This document shows positions 34,203 through 42,689 of a stretch of 64,000 bases of DNA, in pieces (the first letter of the stretch is position 1; each line of letters starts with the position of its first letter). Source of the DNA: SAR202 cluster bacterium bin90 (GTDB lineage: Bacteria; Chloroflexota; Dehalococcoidia; Lucifugimonadales; JADFKI01). The DNA is taken from positions 1-64,000 of the forward strand of contig MPND01000005.1 in assembly GCA_002238855.1 (NCBI GenBank), written 5' to 3'. The position numbers and the translations under genes are program-made. The notes below the pieces were generated by a model, which did not search any database, had not been told where the DNA came from, and worked only from the letters and a program-made list of their open reading frames with translations.

Positions 34203-36281
34203 TTATAGGGTAAAGACCGGTGCTTTAGATCGCCCGTTGCCGTTGGCTGCCGAGCCATTGGCTCCGTTTGGGCGTCCATTAGGGCGACCAGCGCCGCCAT
34301 TGTTGCCGTTTCTGCCGTTGACGATGTGGTGCCCTCCCAGGCCGTTGGCGATGTTGTCGTGCGGGAGCAGGCTGTTCACACGCTGGAACATGGAAACTGC
34401 GCGCTCAATTGCATCGTCGCTGATTTCCTGCCGCAGTCGCGCATGGTTCTCCAGCAGCCAAGCGGCAGGCCTGTAAGAATCGAAGTGGCCGCCAGCAAGG
34501 TTCTCCGCCTCGAAGTGCGCCTCCAGGCGCAGCGCGATGCGCGGGTCCTTGGCGGAAATAGCCTTCATGGAGACCGGCTCCATAAGCTCCATCTCGTAAG
34601 ACTCGTTGACCAGCTTCAGGTAGAAGGCGGGCTCGAATATGTCCTCGATGTCCGCGGTGCGAATCTTCTGCACCTCGACCCACTTCACCGGGTTGTTGCG
34701 CTGGATGATGCTGTTCTTGTTGATCAGGTCCATCTTTTCCTTGTTCTTCGGCGTTACATCCATCAGGACCGCGACGCTGACATAGTTCTCGCCGAGAAGC
34801 GAGACGAACATGGGAAGGTTGTCGGCGTTGCCAACAGGGATGACGACCCAGCGCGGATCGAGGCGCTGGTAGCCCTTGCTGGCGCATATCTCGCCAAGTA
34901 TCTGCAGGTAAATCAGGTCCGCCGCCGAATTCACCATCAGGCAGTGCGGCGCGAGGAACAGCGTGTGCGCCAGGTTGTGCCCGAGCGCAACCTGCAGTGG
35001 GAATACCGTGTCCTGGTCGTTGCTGAGCGTGTCGGAGCTGATGACCGTGCCCCGGTCGTCCACATCCTGCACCGTGCGAATGCGGTCGAGGTGGTTGAGA
35101 TTAATCATGAACGGCGAGTGCGTCGTGTAAACGACCTGGTGCTTGGGAGCAAGCCTCTCGTCGATAAAGCGAAGGAAGTCGTGCTGCGCGAGCGCATGCA
35201 GGTTCAGCCCCGGCTCGTCCAGCAGCAGCACGAGGTCGCAATCCTCCTGCTCCTCTATGCTTGAGAAGTATGTCAGGAAGGAGAAGAACCATACGAAGCC
35301 CTTCGAGCGGTCATCAAACGGCACGGAAACGCGGTGCCTGTTGTTCCAGATACGCACATGGAGGATGGTACCCTCGTTGAGCGGCGGCACATCGTTGGGA
35401 TCGGCAGCGGACAGGTCGAACTCCACGCGGAGCTGCTTGTTCTGCGCCCAGTACTCGAACATCTCGTCGGAGATGCTGATGGACGCCGACTCCAGCTCTG
35501 CCTTCATGTACTCGTAGTTGGTCTGGTTCTGAAGGTCGTCGAGGTCCGCCCCGACGAGCGCCAGCAGCGACATGAAGGTGCGGTCGGACTCACTGAGGTC
35601 TTCACCCGCATCAACGCGCTTGAGCATGTCCTGTATGGAGATTCTGCCGTGCATGGTGCTGTATTCGTCGAAATAGACGAACTTAGGCATCTTTGAATAT
35701 AAAGCGCTTTCAACAATGTCCCTGGAAGACCGCTCGCTGAACTGGTCGTAGATGCTGGTAATCAGCCTGCCGACCGCGACCGGCTTAACATCGAGCGCCT
35801 CAAGCGTCCGAAGCAATTCCATAACGGAGTCTGCTTTGCCTGCATGGTTGGCAAGCTCCGGCGGAAGGTCGGCACCGTTCAGGAGGTGCTGCACCATCGC
35901 GCCTTCGTCCATGTCGAACTCCCAGATGAGTTCGTTCTTGTAATTCTTGGAAACCACAATCTCATCAGAGAGAATTACGCCATCTCCGATCTGTGACGCC
36001 ACCTCTTCGCGCTCCTCGTCAGAAAGAGTCATAACGGCGGAAACCGCGGTGGTCGGATTGGCTTCGTGCTGGCGCCGATACCGGACATAGCCCTTGCGGG
36101 GGAAGTCCTTGAGCTCGAATTCCTGGTCACCGTCAACGGGATTCAGCCGCTTAAGGGCACCCAAGAACGCGGTCTTGCCTGACTCGTTCTTGCCGACCAT
36201 AGAGGTGACGGCGTCTATATCAACCCAACCGGAATCGTCAATGGATTTGAAGTCGGTTACCCGAGCGCGAACGAGTTTCAT
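34203..36281 (-). CDS. OLD-family-like ATPase with a degenerate TOPRIM domain
   Basis: The ATG at 36281 follows AGGAGG; longer starts have no ribosome site. 692 residues. An ABC/SMC-type ATPase: N-terminal RARVTDFKSIDDSGWV, Walker A GKNESGKT (30-37), Walker B LVLLLDEPGLNLHA (about 350-363) and switch His in YTTHSPFMI. A TOPRIM-like region follows as in OLD nucleases, but the metal-binding Glu expected in L-V-E-G is Asn here (CLMVNSAADLIYLQ). The D-x-D site reads VLMDVTPKNKEK, so nuclease activity is doubtful. The C-terminus is a low-complexity Asn/Gly/Arg tail. OLD proteins often act in phage defence or DNA repair; no partner helicase gene is present. Confidence 0.75.
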   Translation of the reverse strand: MKLVRARVTDFKSIDDSGWVDIDAVTSMVGKNESGKTAFLGALKRLNPVDGDQEFELKDFPRKGYVRYRRQHEANPTTAVSAVMTLSDEEREEVASQIGDGVILSDEIVVSKNYKNELIWEFDMDEGAMVQHLLNGADLPPELANHAGKADSVMELLRTLEALDVKPVAVGRLITSIYDQFSERSSRDIVESALYSKMPKFVYFDEYSTMHGRISIQDMLKRVDAGEDLSESDRTFMSLLALVGADLDDLQNQTNYEYMKAELESASISISDEMFEYWAQNKQLRVEFDLSAADPNDVPPLNEGTILHVRIWNNRHRVSVPFDDRSKGFVWFFSFLTYFSSIEEQEDCDLVLLLDEPGLNLHALAQHDFLRFIDERLAPKHQVVYTTHSPFMINLNHLDRIRTVQDVDDRGTVISSDTLSNDQDTVFPLQVALGHNLAHTLFLAPHCLMVNSAADLIYLQILGEICASKGYQRLDPRWVVIPVGNADNLPMFVSLLGENYVSVAVLMDVTPKNKEKMDLINKNSIIQRNNPVKWVEVQKIRTADIEDIFEPAFYLKLVNESYEMELMEPVSMKAISAKDPRIALRLEAHFEAENLAGGHFDSYRPAAWLLENHARLRQEISDDAIERAVSMFQRVNSLLPHDNIANGLGGHHIVNGRNGNNGGAGRPNGRPNGANGSAANGNGRSKAPVFTL

Positions 36282-36541
36282 GTTTCCTCCTGAATGCACC
36301 TGATTAGCGTGCCTGCACGCGTTGCTAACATCGTTGCCACAGGGATGTGTCAGCAAGCGAATGCGGGCCGTCACATAGACCTGATAAGGGCATTTCGTGT
36401 ATCGTGAACAGAGGTTATCCAAGTAAAAACAAACTACGCAAGGCGTTTATAGTATTTCAGTTAGCCAGTTTGATATACGCTTATCTATACGAAATACTAG
36501 AAAATACAGGTAGTTCACTGACTTCACTAAGGGGAAATTCC

Positions 36542-37540
36542 ATGAAGATAGGCATCTCCAATATGCGCGCGCCCGGCGCATCGTGGAAGGACACGCTGCG
36601 AATCGCCAAGCTCGCGGAGGAGTTGGGTTACAGCTGCATCACGACGGGCGAGGCATGGGGTGAGGACGCTTTCACTTCGCTGGCGCAGGTGGCGGCGGTA
36701 ACCGAAAGAATTCGCATCGGTACCAGCATCGTGCCTGTTTTCGCGCGCACGCCTTCCAACATTGCCATGACCGCGCTCAATATGGACAAGATGTCCGAGG
36801 GGCGCTTCTTTTTAGGACTTGGCGCGAGCGGCAAACTTGTCATCGAAGACTTCCATGGCGAGCAGTTCAGCAAGCCTCTGAGCCGTATGCGCGAGTACAT
36901 AAGCGTCATCCGAATGGCGGCGGCGGGCGAGCGGCTCAACCACGACGGCGAGTTCTTCAAGCTCCAGCGCTTCCGTATTCGCTTTCAGCCTTACAGGTCG
37001 CATCTGCCAATATACATTGCATCGCTGACACCAGCCAGCTTGAGGATGACCGGCGAACTCGCCGATGGCTGGATGCCCATCTTTCTCGCCCCATCGCGCA
37101 TGGAACCGCTGATCGCAGACATCGAAGAGGGCGCCAAGTCCGCAGGCAGGTCACTGGACGACTTATCCATTTGCCCGCAGGTGTCCATCTATGTCACCGA
37201 CGACATAGAGGAAGGGCGGAATCGCGAGAGGCCGCATATCGCCTTCTATATCGGCGGCATGGGCGTCTTCTACCATCAGTACATGCACCGCATCGGCTTT
37301 GGCGAAGAAGCCGATCGGGTCCGGGGTGCTTACATGGACCGGGAGCGCGAGCTTGCCGCTTCGCTGGTGACAGACGAAATGGTGGACGCGACAACTATCA
37401 TAGGAACGCCTGGCCAGTGCCGCGAGCAGATGCAGACATTCTTCGACGCCGGCGTGGACGAGATAAGGCTGGTCCTCAACGAGCCGGACTTGGACTCATA
37501 CACTGAAGTGATAAGGGCGGTTGCGCCAGCGAATGCCTAG
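36542..37540 (+). CDS. LLM-class flavin-dependent oxidoreductase
   Basis: The ATG at 36542 follows AGGGGAAA. 332 residues of the luciferase-like TIM-barrel family: MKIGISNMRAPGASW at the N-terminus, ITTGEAWGEDAFTSLAQVAA, RIRIGTSIVPVFARTP and the conserved SEGRFFLGLGASG. It most resembles F420-dependent members (methylene-tetrahydromethanopterin reductase-like) but FMN-dependent monooxygenases share this pattern. Likely oxidises or reduces a small organic substrate. Preceded by an unusually AT-rich 120-base leader. The enoyl-CoA hydratase gene faces it (convergent, 15-base gap). Confidence 0.85.
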   Translation: MKIGISNMRAPGASWKDTLRIAKLAEELGYSCITTGEAWGEDAFTSLAQVAAVTERIRIGTSIVPVFARTPSNIAMTALNMDKMSEGRFFLGLGASGKLVIEDFHGEQFSKPLSRMREYISVIRMAAAGERLNHDGEFFKLQRFRIRFQPYRSHLPIYIASLTPASLRMTGELADGWMPIFLAPSRMEPLIADIEEGAKSAGRSLDDLSICPQVSIYVTDDIEEGRNRERPHIAFYIGGMGVFYHQYMHRIGFGEEADRVRGAYMDRERELAASLVTDEMVDATTIIGTPGQCREQMQTFFDAGVDEIRLVLNEPDLDSYTEVIRAVAPANA

Positions 37541-37555
37541 AGGGCTCGCACGCAT

Positions 37556-38314
37556 TCACTCCCCACGATACTCCGGCTGCCGCCTTTCCAGGAAAGAGGC
37601 GATGCCCTCTGCGCGGTCTGCTGTGGACTGTAGAATGACTGTCAGGTCCGCCTCCAACCCCAACCCTTGCTCCAGAGTCATATCCGCGCCCTTCATCAGC
37701 GTCTCCTTCAGGTAGCGTGCCCCTATGGGCGCGTGGGACGTGATTGTGGTCGCAAGCGAATGGGCGTATCCGGCGGCCTCTTCGTGCTCGCCGACATGGT
37801 TCACCAGACCAATCTCCAGCGCTTCCTGAGCGTCCAACAGGCGCGACCTGAGAATCATGTCCGTCGCTTGACTCTGCCCAACGATGCGCGGCAGTCGTTG
37901 AGTTCCACCGTCCCAGGGAATGATGCCAGATGCTAGATGTGTCAGACCAAGCCGGGCGGTTTCCGATACCACGCGCAGATCGCAGGCGAGCGCAAGCTCT
38001 AGCCCCTGGTCTATCGCGTCCCCGTTGATGAGCGCGATGGTAGGCTTTTCGATGGCCGCGATTGCTTCGCTGACGCGCAGGCGCGCGAATTCTTCGGCTG
38101 ATGGCTCGCCGCCCGAATGCTCAGTTCCGGTGCAGAACACACCGCCCTCGGCCGAGCCGTCCCCTGTGATAACACACACGCGCACGTCGTCATCCTGCCG
38201 TACAACCTCACAGAGGTCGCGGAGTTGCTGTGCTGTCTGTTCGTCAATAGCGTTGCCCGCGTTGGGGCGGGACAGCGTGATCGTCGCGATATGGTTCTCA
38301 ATAGACAGGTGCAT
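37556..38314 (-). CDS. Enoyl-CoA hydratase/isomerase family protein
   Basis: 252 residues from the ATG at 38314, which starts the family's first beta strand (MHLSIENHIATITLSRPNAG). The second oxyanion-hole region reads ALINGDAIDQGLELALACDL, with Asp-Ala in place of the common Tyr/Ala-Gly. SGIIPWDGGTQRLPRIVG carries the usual G-x-x-P-x-x-G-x-x-x-L-P-R block. Hydrates or isomerises enoyl-CoA in beta-oxidation-like pathways. The altered oxyanion loop makes the exact reaction uncertain. Confidence 0.85.
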   Translation of the reverse strand: MHLSIENHIATITLSRPNAGNAIDEQTAQQLRDLCEVVRQDDDVRVCVITGDGSAEGGVFCTGTEHSGGEPSAEEFARLRVSEAIAAIEKPTIALINGDAIDQGLELALACDLRVVSETARLGLTHLASGIIPWDGGTQRLPRIVGQSQATDMILRSRLLDAQEALEIGLVNHVGEHEEAAGYAHSLATTITSHAPIGARYLKETLMKGADMTLEQGLGLEADLTVILQSTADRAEGIASFLERRQPEYRGE

Positions 38315-38436
38315 GATCGGAAATGGTAACACGGATGAGTAGGACGAACAGACCATTAACCATTCCCCTGCTCTTCCCTAATCAAGCAGCGGAGTGGTTT
38401 CCTGTGAGTTACGCCCTCATTTGAGCCTAGTTTGCG

Positions 38437-39177
38437 TCAGGCTTCCTCCACCAGAATGCCAAAGCGCTCGAACAGCAGAGTGCTCGCCTGCTGCGCCGAC
38501 ATTATCGTCCCCTTCGTGCTTGCGACCTCCAGGCCGGAGCCGGAGATGTATGCACCACGCAGGTCGGCGCGGTCGAATCGCGTCTGCTCTGTGACTACCG
38601 CGCCCGTCAAGTGGCAACCCTCGAATGCCGCTCCGCTAAAATCCGTGCCGGTCAGGTCAGTCTCAGTGAAGTTGACGCCTTTTATCTTGCCATCCGTGAA
38701 CTTCTTGAAGCGCAGCGTCGCCATGCTGAAGTCCACGTTGTCGATCGTCACGCCATCCATGCGAGTCTGACTGAAATCCACCGTGCGGAAGCGCGAACCC
38801 GACAGGTCGGCTCCAAACAGGTTTGCGCCGTCCAGGTTACACAGGCTCATGTCGCAGTTCTCGAAGCGGCTCAGGTTCAGCTTTGTATTTCGGAATGTAG
38901 CCGAGGTGAATTCAGAGCCGACAAGCGTCGCCTCCCGTATGTCCGCCCTGTCGAAGCGCGCCTCCTGCAACTGCGAATTCTCGATGGTAAGGTCGTCGCA
39001 CGCGAGATTGAAGAAGTTCACGCGCCGAAGTGAGCACTCCTCGAAGTGCAGGCTCTCGGCTTCGAAGTCAAGCAACTCCGCGTTGTCCAACACGCAGCGT
39101 AGGAACTCGGTGGAGTCGCGCAGTAATTCGCTGAACTGCTCGGCGTCGTAAATTGTCAGATCTTCGTGAGTGTTCAC
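38437..39177 (-). CDS. Pentapeptide-repeat protein
   Basis: 246 residues with a GTG start. From about residue 45 to 225 nearly all sequence follows the A-[DN]-L-x-x pentapeptide rule (LEEC-like, RRVNFFNLAC, QEARFDRADIREATLVGSEF, CNLDGANLFGADLSGSRF, FTETDLTGTDFSGAAF), giving a right-handed quadrilateral beta helix. Known members mimic DNA (gyrase protection) or act as targeting scaffolds. No specific role can be assigned. Ribosome site weak. Confidence 0.85.
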   Translation of the reverse strand: MNTHEDLTIYDAEQFSELLRDSTEFLRCVLDNAELLDFEAESLHFEECSLRRVNFFNLACDDLTIENSQLQEARFDRADIREATLVGSEFTSATFRNTKLNLSRFENCDMSLCNLDGANLFGADLSGSRFRTVDFSQTRMDGVTIDNVDFSMATLRFKKFTDGKIKGVNFTETDLTGTDFSGAAFEGCHLTGAVVTEQTRFDRADLRGAYISGSGLEVASTKGTIMSAQQASTLLFERFGILVEEA

Positions 39178-39207
39178 AGTATTCTTGGTTTCTCAAAATA
39201 GCTACGG

Positions 39208-40005
39208 CTAATTCATCGTCAACCCGCCATCGACATTTATCGACTGGCCGGTGATGTTCATCGCGAAGTCGGACGCTAGGAACGCCGCGAGATTGCCGAT
39301 GTCGTCCGGCGTCTGCTCCCTGCCGAGCGGCGTGCCCGCCTCCACATATTCGACGAAGAGTTCACGCGGCGACTTGCCTTCAGGGTTCGGCGTCATCGTG
39401 TCGCGTGACGCTATGCGCTGCCACATCGGGGTCCACAGCAGGCCGGGGCAGATCGCGTTCACATTGATGTTGTGCGAGGCGAGTTGCTGTGCCTGCGACT
39501 GCGTCAGACTAATGACGCCTGCCTTGGAGGCATTGTAGGGTGGGTTGCGGTTGCTGCCGCGCCTCCCGGCAATGGATGCTATGTTCACAATCTTGCCGTA
39601 CTCGCGCTCAATCATATTAGGCGCGACGGCGTCCGTAACGCGCGCGACGCCCCTGAGATTGACCTCGTAGATCAGCGTCCAGTCCTCTTCGTTAGGCATC
39701 TCGCGCCGCTCCCATCCCTGGGAGCCGATGACTCCGGCATTGTTCACGAGTATGTCGATTGCGCCGAATTCGGCAAGCGCCTGAGAAGCCATCGCTTCCA
39801 CCGATTCCTGGTTGGAGACGTCGAGCGTGAGAGCAAGCGAGCGCTGTCCCAATGCCCTGACCTCCTCGGCAACGCCCTCCGCGTTCTCAGCGACTATGTC
39901 CGCGACAACGACATTCGCGCCGTTTCGCGCCATCGCAAGCGATATACCGCGTCCAATGCCACGTCCGCCGCCCGTTACGACTGCTGTCTTTCCGCTTACA
40001 TCCAT
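39208..40005 (-). CDS. Short-chain dehydrogenase/reductase
   Basis: 265 residues from the ATG at 40005, 7 bases after GGAGG. Classical SDR: cofactor motif TGGGRGIGRG (11-20), Asp36 in VVVADIV suggesting NAD, structural NNAG (88-91), and catalytic Ser144, Tyr157 and Lys161 (PPYNASK). It ends with the N-I-T-G-Q-S-I-N-V-D-G-G block. Reduces or oxidises a hydroxyl/keto group of unknown substrate. Stands between the pentapeptide-repeat gene and a divergent PAC2 gene. Confidence 0.9.
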   Translation of the reverse strand: MDVSGKTAVVTGGGRGIGRGISLAMARNGANVVVADIVAENAEGVAEEVRALGQRSLALTLDVSNQESVEAMASQALAEFGAIDILVNNAGVIGSQGWERREMPNEEDWTLIYEVNLRGVARVTDAVAPNMIEREYGKIVNIASIAGRRGSNRNPPYNASKAGVISLTQSQAQQLASHNINVNAICPGLLWTPMWQRIASRDTMTPNPEGKSPRELFVEYVEAGTPLGREQTPDDIGNLAAFLASDFAMNITGQSINVDGGLTMN

Positions 40006-40221
40006 TGCCGTACCTCCGTTAATGTCTGCCATCAATGCTTACCATGATCTGCCCATATCCTACCCATCCCATCCATCTCTGTAAAACCCCAACTTCCTCT
40101 TCCGATCGAGATTCGGGTGTTGCGCCGACAGCCTAGCGACCTAGCTCGAATTACTGATACCCTTGTACTCTGTGCCTCGATGGTACTTGAAGAAAATAGC
40201 GTATTCTGTCAGGATGGTTAA

Positions 40222-41175
40222 ATGAGAATTGGAGAATTCGAGATACGGGAGCCGGTGCCCGAACTGCGAAATGTTCGCGCCGTAGCGATGCTGCGACCGT
40301 GGGTGGATGTGGGGCGAGTAGGAACGCTGGTGCTCAACCGCCTGGAACGCTTCCTCGGCGCTCAGGAGCTAGGACGACTGGAAAAACCGGGCAAGTTCTT
40401 CGACTACACCCGCTATCGTCCACGAATGCGAACCGTGCAGGGGCGACGAGTCTTTACCACTCCCAACACGATTGTTCACTACGCCCATGGCGACGAACAC
40501 GACTACCTCTTTCTGCACATCCGTGAACCGCACGCTTTTGGCGAGGACTACTGCGACGCGATAGTCGGCCTGCTGCAACACTTTGGCGTGTCCGAGTACT
40601 GTCGAATCGGCGGGATGTACGACTCCGTACCGCACACGCGCCCCGTGCTGATTACCGGAAGCCTCACGCGCGATCAGGAGCGCCGCGCCTCCGGGTTGGT
40701 CTCAACACGAGGTAGCTCCTATCAGGGCCCCACGAGCATCGTCAATCTGGTGCATGAGTCCCTCATACAGCAGGAGACGCCATCGGTAAGCCTGATGGCG
40801 CACCTGCCGCAGTATGTACAGCTGGACGAGGACCACATGGGGGCAGCGCGACTGATGAGTGTGCTGTGCGCCATGTATGACCTGCCGGACTCGCTGGCTG
40901 ATCCGTCACGCGGCGAACAGCAATACTCGGAGATAAACCGCGCGGTGCGCAACAATTCCGAAGTTCGCACCCTCATCCAGCAGCTCGAAACCTACTACGA
41001 CCGCACCTATTCCGCCTCACCTGAGTCCGACGACGAAGAGGAAGAACCAGTATCCCTCTCACCGGGCGTTGAGCAGTTCCTCTATGAGGTCGGCGGCCGC
41101 CTTGAGGACCCGTCCGAAGAAGAGGAAGACTACGACGAGGATGAGGACGTCGAAGAGGGACGCGACAGCGGATAG
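40222..41175 (+). CDS. PAC2-family protein (proteasome assembly chaperone-like)
   Basis: 317 residues. The N-terminus (RNVRAVAMLRPWVDVGRVG, later LITGSLTRDQERRASG and GPTSIVNLVHE, LPQYVQLDEDHMGAARLMSV) follows the bacterial/archaeal PAC2 pattern. The C-terminal about 50 residues are a very acidic tail (runs of Glu and Asp). RBS AGGATGG. Bacterial PAC2 proteins have no settled role. It starts a short operon with the putative selenoprotein 49 bases downstream. Confidence 0.7.
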   Translation: MRIGEFEIREPVPELRNVRAVAMLRPWVDVGRVGTLVLNRLERFLGAQELGRLEKPGKFFDYTRYRPRMRTVQGRRVFTTPNTIVHYAHGDEHDYLFLHIREPHAFGEDYCDAIVGLLQHFGVSEYCRIGGMYDSVPHTRPVLITGSLTRDQERRASGLVSTRGSSYQGPTSIVNLVHESLIQQETPSVSLMAHLPQYVQLDEDHMGAARLMSVLCAMYDLPDSLADPSRGEQQYSEINRAVRNNSEVRTLIQQLETYYDRTYSASPESDDEEEEPVSLSPGVEQFLYEVGGRLEDPSEEEEDYDEDEDVEEGRDSG

Positions 41176-41224
41176 CCGGTGTCTCCTTCGCGCATCAACT
41201 GAATAACGAAGTTTTGGTGACGAT

Positions 41225-41707
41225 ATGTCGAAACTCCAACAGGGCGATAGACTTCCTTCCATCACGCTGAAGGTAATCGGCGGCGACACATTGACGCTGC
41301 CGGAGCAGATGCCAACGCGCTACCTCGCGCTGCTCTTCTACCGCGCCCACTGGTGACCCTACTGCGTTCGGCAGTTGGCCGAGTGGGAAGAGAACAGCGA
41401 AGAGCTTGAATCTCTGGGGTGCAGCGTCGTAGCGGTGAGTTCGGACTCGTTAGAGCATGCAGAGAAGATGCAGGGAGAGTCTGGCGCAAAGTTCCCCATC
41501 GCATACGAGGTTACACAGGAACAGGTGGAAGCACTAGGCGCATGGTGGGCGGAAGAGCGCGGCGGATTCGTGCAGCCGACCGAGTTCCTGCTAGGACGCC
41601 GCGGCATAGTGCTTGGCTCGCTCTACGCCTCAGGGCCCGTAGGCCGCATGAGTGCCGACGAAGCGCTGTACGCGATACGCAACCGCGAGCGGCGGCGGCT
41701 GGGCTAA
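41225..41707 (+). CDS. Peroxiredoxin-like selenoprotein (in-frame TGA read as selenocysteine)
   Basis: ATG at 41225 to TAA-type stop at 41707; 160 residues if codon 44 (TGA, 41354-41356) is read through. Upstream of the TGA: QGDRLPSITLKVIGGDTLTL then YLALLFYRAHW, the AhpC/TSA-like N-terminal strand. Directly after it: PYCVRQLAEWEEN, then SLGCSVVAVSSDSLEHAEKM and FPIAYEVT, the normal thioredoxin-fold continuation in the same frame. Cys homologues read Y-R-G-x-W-C-P-Y-C; here the first Cys codon is TGA, giving W-U-P-Y-C. A hairpin meeting bacterial SECIS criteria begins 8 bases after the TGA. It would reduce peroxides. Without Sec insertion, only a 43-residue stub forms. Follows the PAC2 gene by 49 bases. 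Confidence 0.85.
41365..41385 (+). promoter_or_regulatory. Candidate bacterial SECIS element
   Basis: CGTTCGGC (41365-41372) pairs with GCCGAGTG (41378-41385) to form an 8-bp stem (two G-U pairs) with a five-base loop AGTTG. The loop starts 17 bases after the TGA and its second base is G. These values fit the published bacterial rule (loop 16-37 bases downstream, a G in the first two loop positions). A competing hairpin, ACTGC/GCAGT at 41361-41375, is possible. Confidence 0.65.
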
Positions 41708-41709
41708 TA

Positions 41710-41934
41710 TTAATGCCTCAGGAACTCGTCCGTTGTGATTCCTCCCTGCCGAATTATGCTACGCACAAGCCCTTCCGGTAAGTCGCCAGGATGAAAGGGA
41801 ACGACTGCGCGGCGTCTCGTTTCAGGATGTCTCCATATCTCATGGCTGCCTCGCGCCTGTCGGTCAAAGACAAAACCAGCTCGACGCAGTTTGCGAATAA
41901 CTTGCCTTGCCGTAAATCCCGCCAGCCTACCCAT
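41710..41934 (-). CDS. hicA: HicA-type mRNA interferase toxin
   Basis: 74 residues with a double-stranded-RNA-binding-like fold: FTARQVIRKLRRAGFVFDRQ, then the catalytic-His motif R-G-S-H-E-I-W and AVVPFHPGDLPEGLVRSIIR, all standard for HicA/YcfA toxins. Its start overlaps the end of the antitoxin gene by 8 bases. It converges on the selenoprotein gene with only 2 bases between their stops. Confidence 0.9.
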   Translation of the reverse strand: MGRLAGFTARQVIRKLRRAGFVFDRQARGSHEIWRHPETRRRAVVPFHPGDLPEGLVRSIIRQGGITTDEFLRH

Positions 41935-42172
41935 CGGCGACTGCTACGGCAATCATCTCGCTGTGAACGCTTTCCGACTCTCTGGCCTCCCAAGGAAGTG
42001 CATCGCCATGTTCCACATAGGAGTCGACAAGCTTCTGCGCAACATCTTTGGCAATGTCGATGGCTTCAGAAACAGTCTGTGCGTAGGCGATTAAGTCGGG
42101 CAAGTCTTCGCTGGTAGCCATGTAGCCACCCTCCGGCAGTTCCACAATCTGTACCATTAGCTGCTTAATCAT
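41927..42172 (-). CDS. hicB: HicB-type antitoxin
   Basis: 81 residues. The RNase-H-like partial fold is visible: VQIVELPEGGYMATSEDLPD, then the helix TVSEAIDIAKDVAQKLVDSY. No C-terminal DNA-binding helix is evident, so autoregulation may need another factor. It precedes the toxin gene (antitoxin first), translationally coupled by an 8-base overlap. The pair lies next to a HEPN-like gene. Confidence 0.85.
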   Translation of the reverse strand: MIKQLMVQIVELPEGGYMATSEDLPDLIAYAQTVSEAIDIAKDVAQKLVDSYVEHGDALPWEARESESVHSEMIAVAVADG

Positions 42173-42237
42173 TGCATCATTCCTTCTGCTGTCTGTTACC
42201 CACGCATACTATTATACTTGGCGGGGACGCAAGCCTG

Positions 42238-42560
42238 TCAGCGCGGCGTGTAGGTGTCGGGCGGCGCGTGATGCCGTAGAAGATGGAGTATTCGGAGACA
42301 CGACATCTTCGCCATCGATTTTGCCCCATACGACGACTGTGTACACGCCGTCTCCGAATTCCTCCAGTACGTCATTGACATTTGCTTTGACTGAAAAAGC
42401 TTCGCCACTTGCAGCCCAGTTTGACGCGGTAATCCAGGGTACGTGGACTGGCTTCTCTTTGCGAAATTCACTGGCAGACAATCTCCAGCATGTTGTTGCC
42501 TAGCCATATTTCAGCTTTAGCAGTGATTTTCGTCTGAAAAAGATGTTGCTGAACTCATCG
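42238..42560 (-). pseudogene. Frameshifted remnant of a secreted protein's C-terminal domain
   Basis: Three minus-strand frames contribute consecutive pieces: ITAKAEIWLGNNMLEIVCQ (ending in TGA), then VHVPWITASNWAASGEAF and VLEEFGDGVYTVVVWGKIDG, then SEYSIFYGIT, and finally PPDTYTPR before a stop at 42238. The order matches the tail of CAP-type or similar exported proteins that end in V-I-S-E-Y-S-I-F-H-G-I-T-P-P. At least three shifts show it is dead. The family name is from memory and uncertain; the decay itself is clear. Confidence 0.5.
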
Positions 42561-42689
42561 CCTCGTTCGTGCGAATCTGTTTCGCGCCGTTTCTCCATCA
42601 AAACTGGCCCGTAAATTGACGCATGATGTACTTCCCTCTCATTCTATGAATGCTACGATTGAGTAAGTAATTCTGGAGGAGACTTTGAT

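Noticed and set aside
34326-35264. A 312-codon plus-strand frame opposite the OLD-like gene
   Set aside because: Val/Arg/His-rich shadow of the ATPase coding strand, which has Walker motifs and a good ribosome site.
34203-36281. Gabija-type defence system (GajA)
   Set aside because: No UvrD-like helicase partner is adjacent, and the TOPRIM metal residues are replaced.
41354-41356. TGA as a simple nonsense mutation or sequencing error in the peroxiredoxin-like gene
   Set aside because: Possible, but the stop falls exactly on the catalytic Cys codon, the frame is otherwise intact, and a SECIS-like hairpin is at the right distance; coincidence is less likely than selenocysteine.
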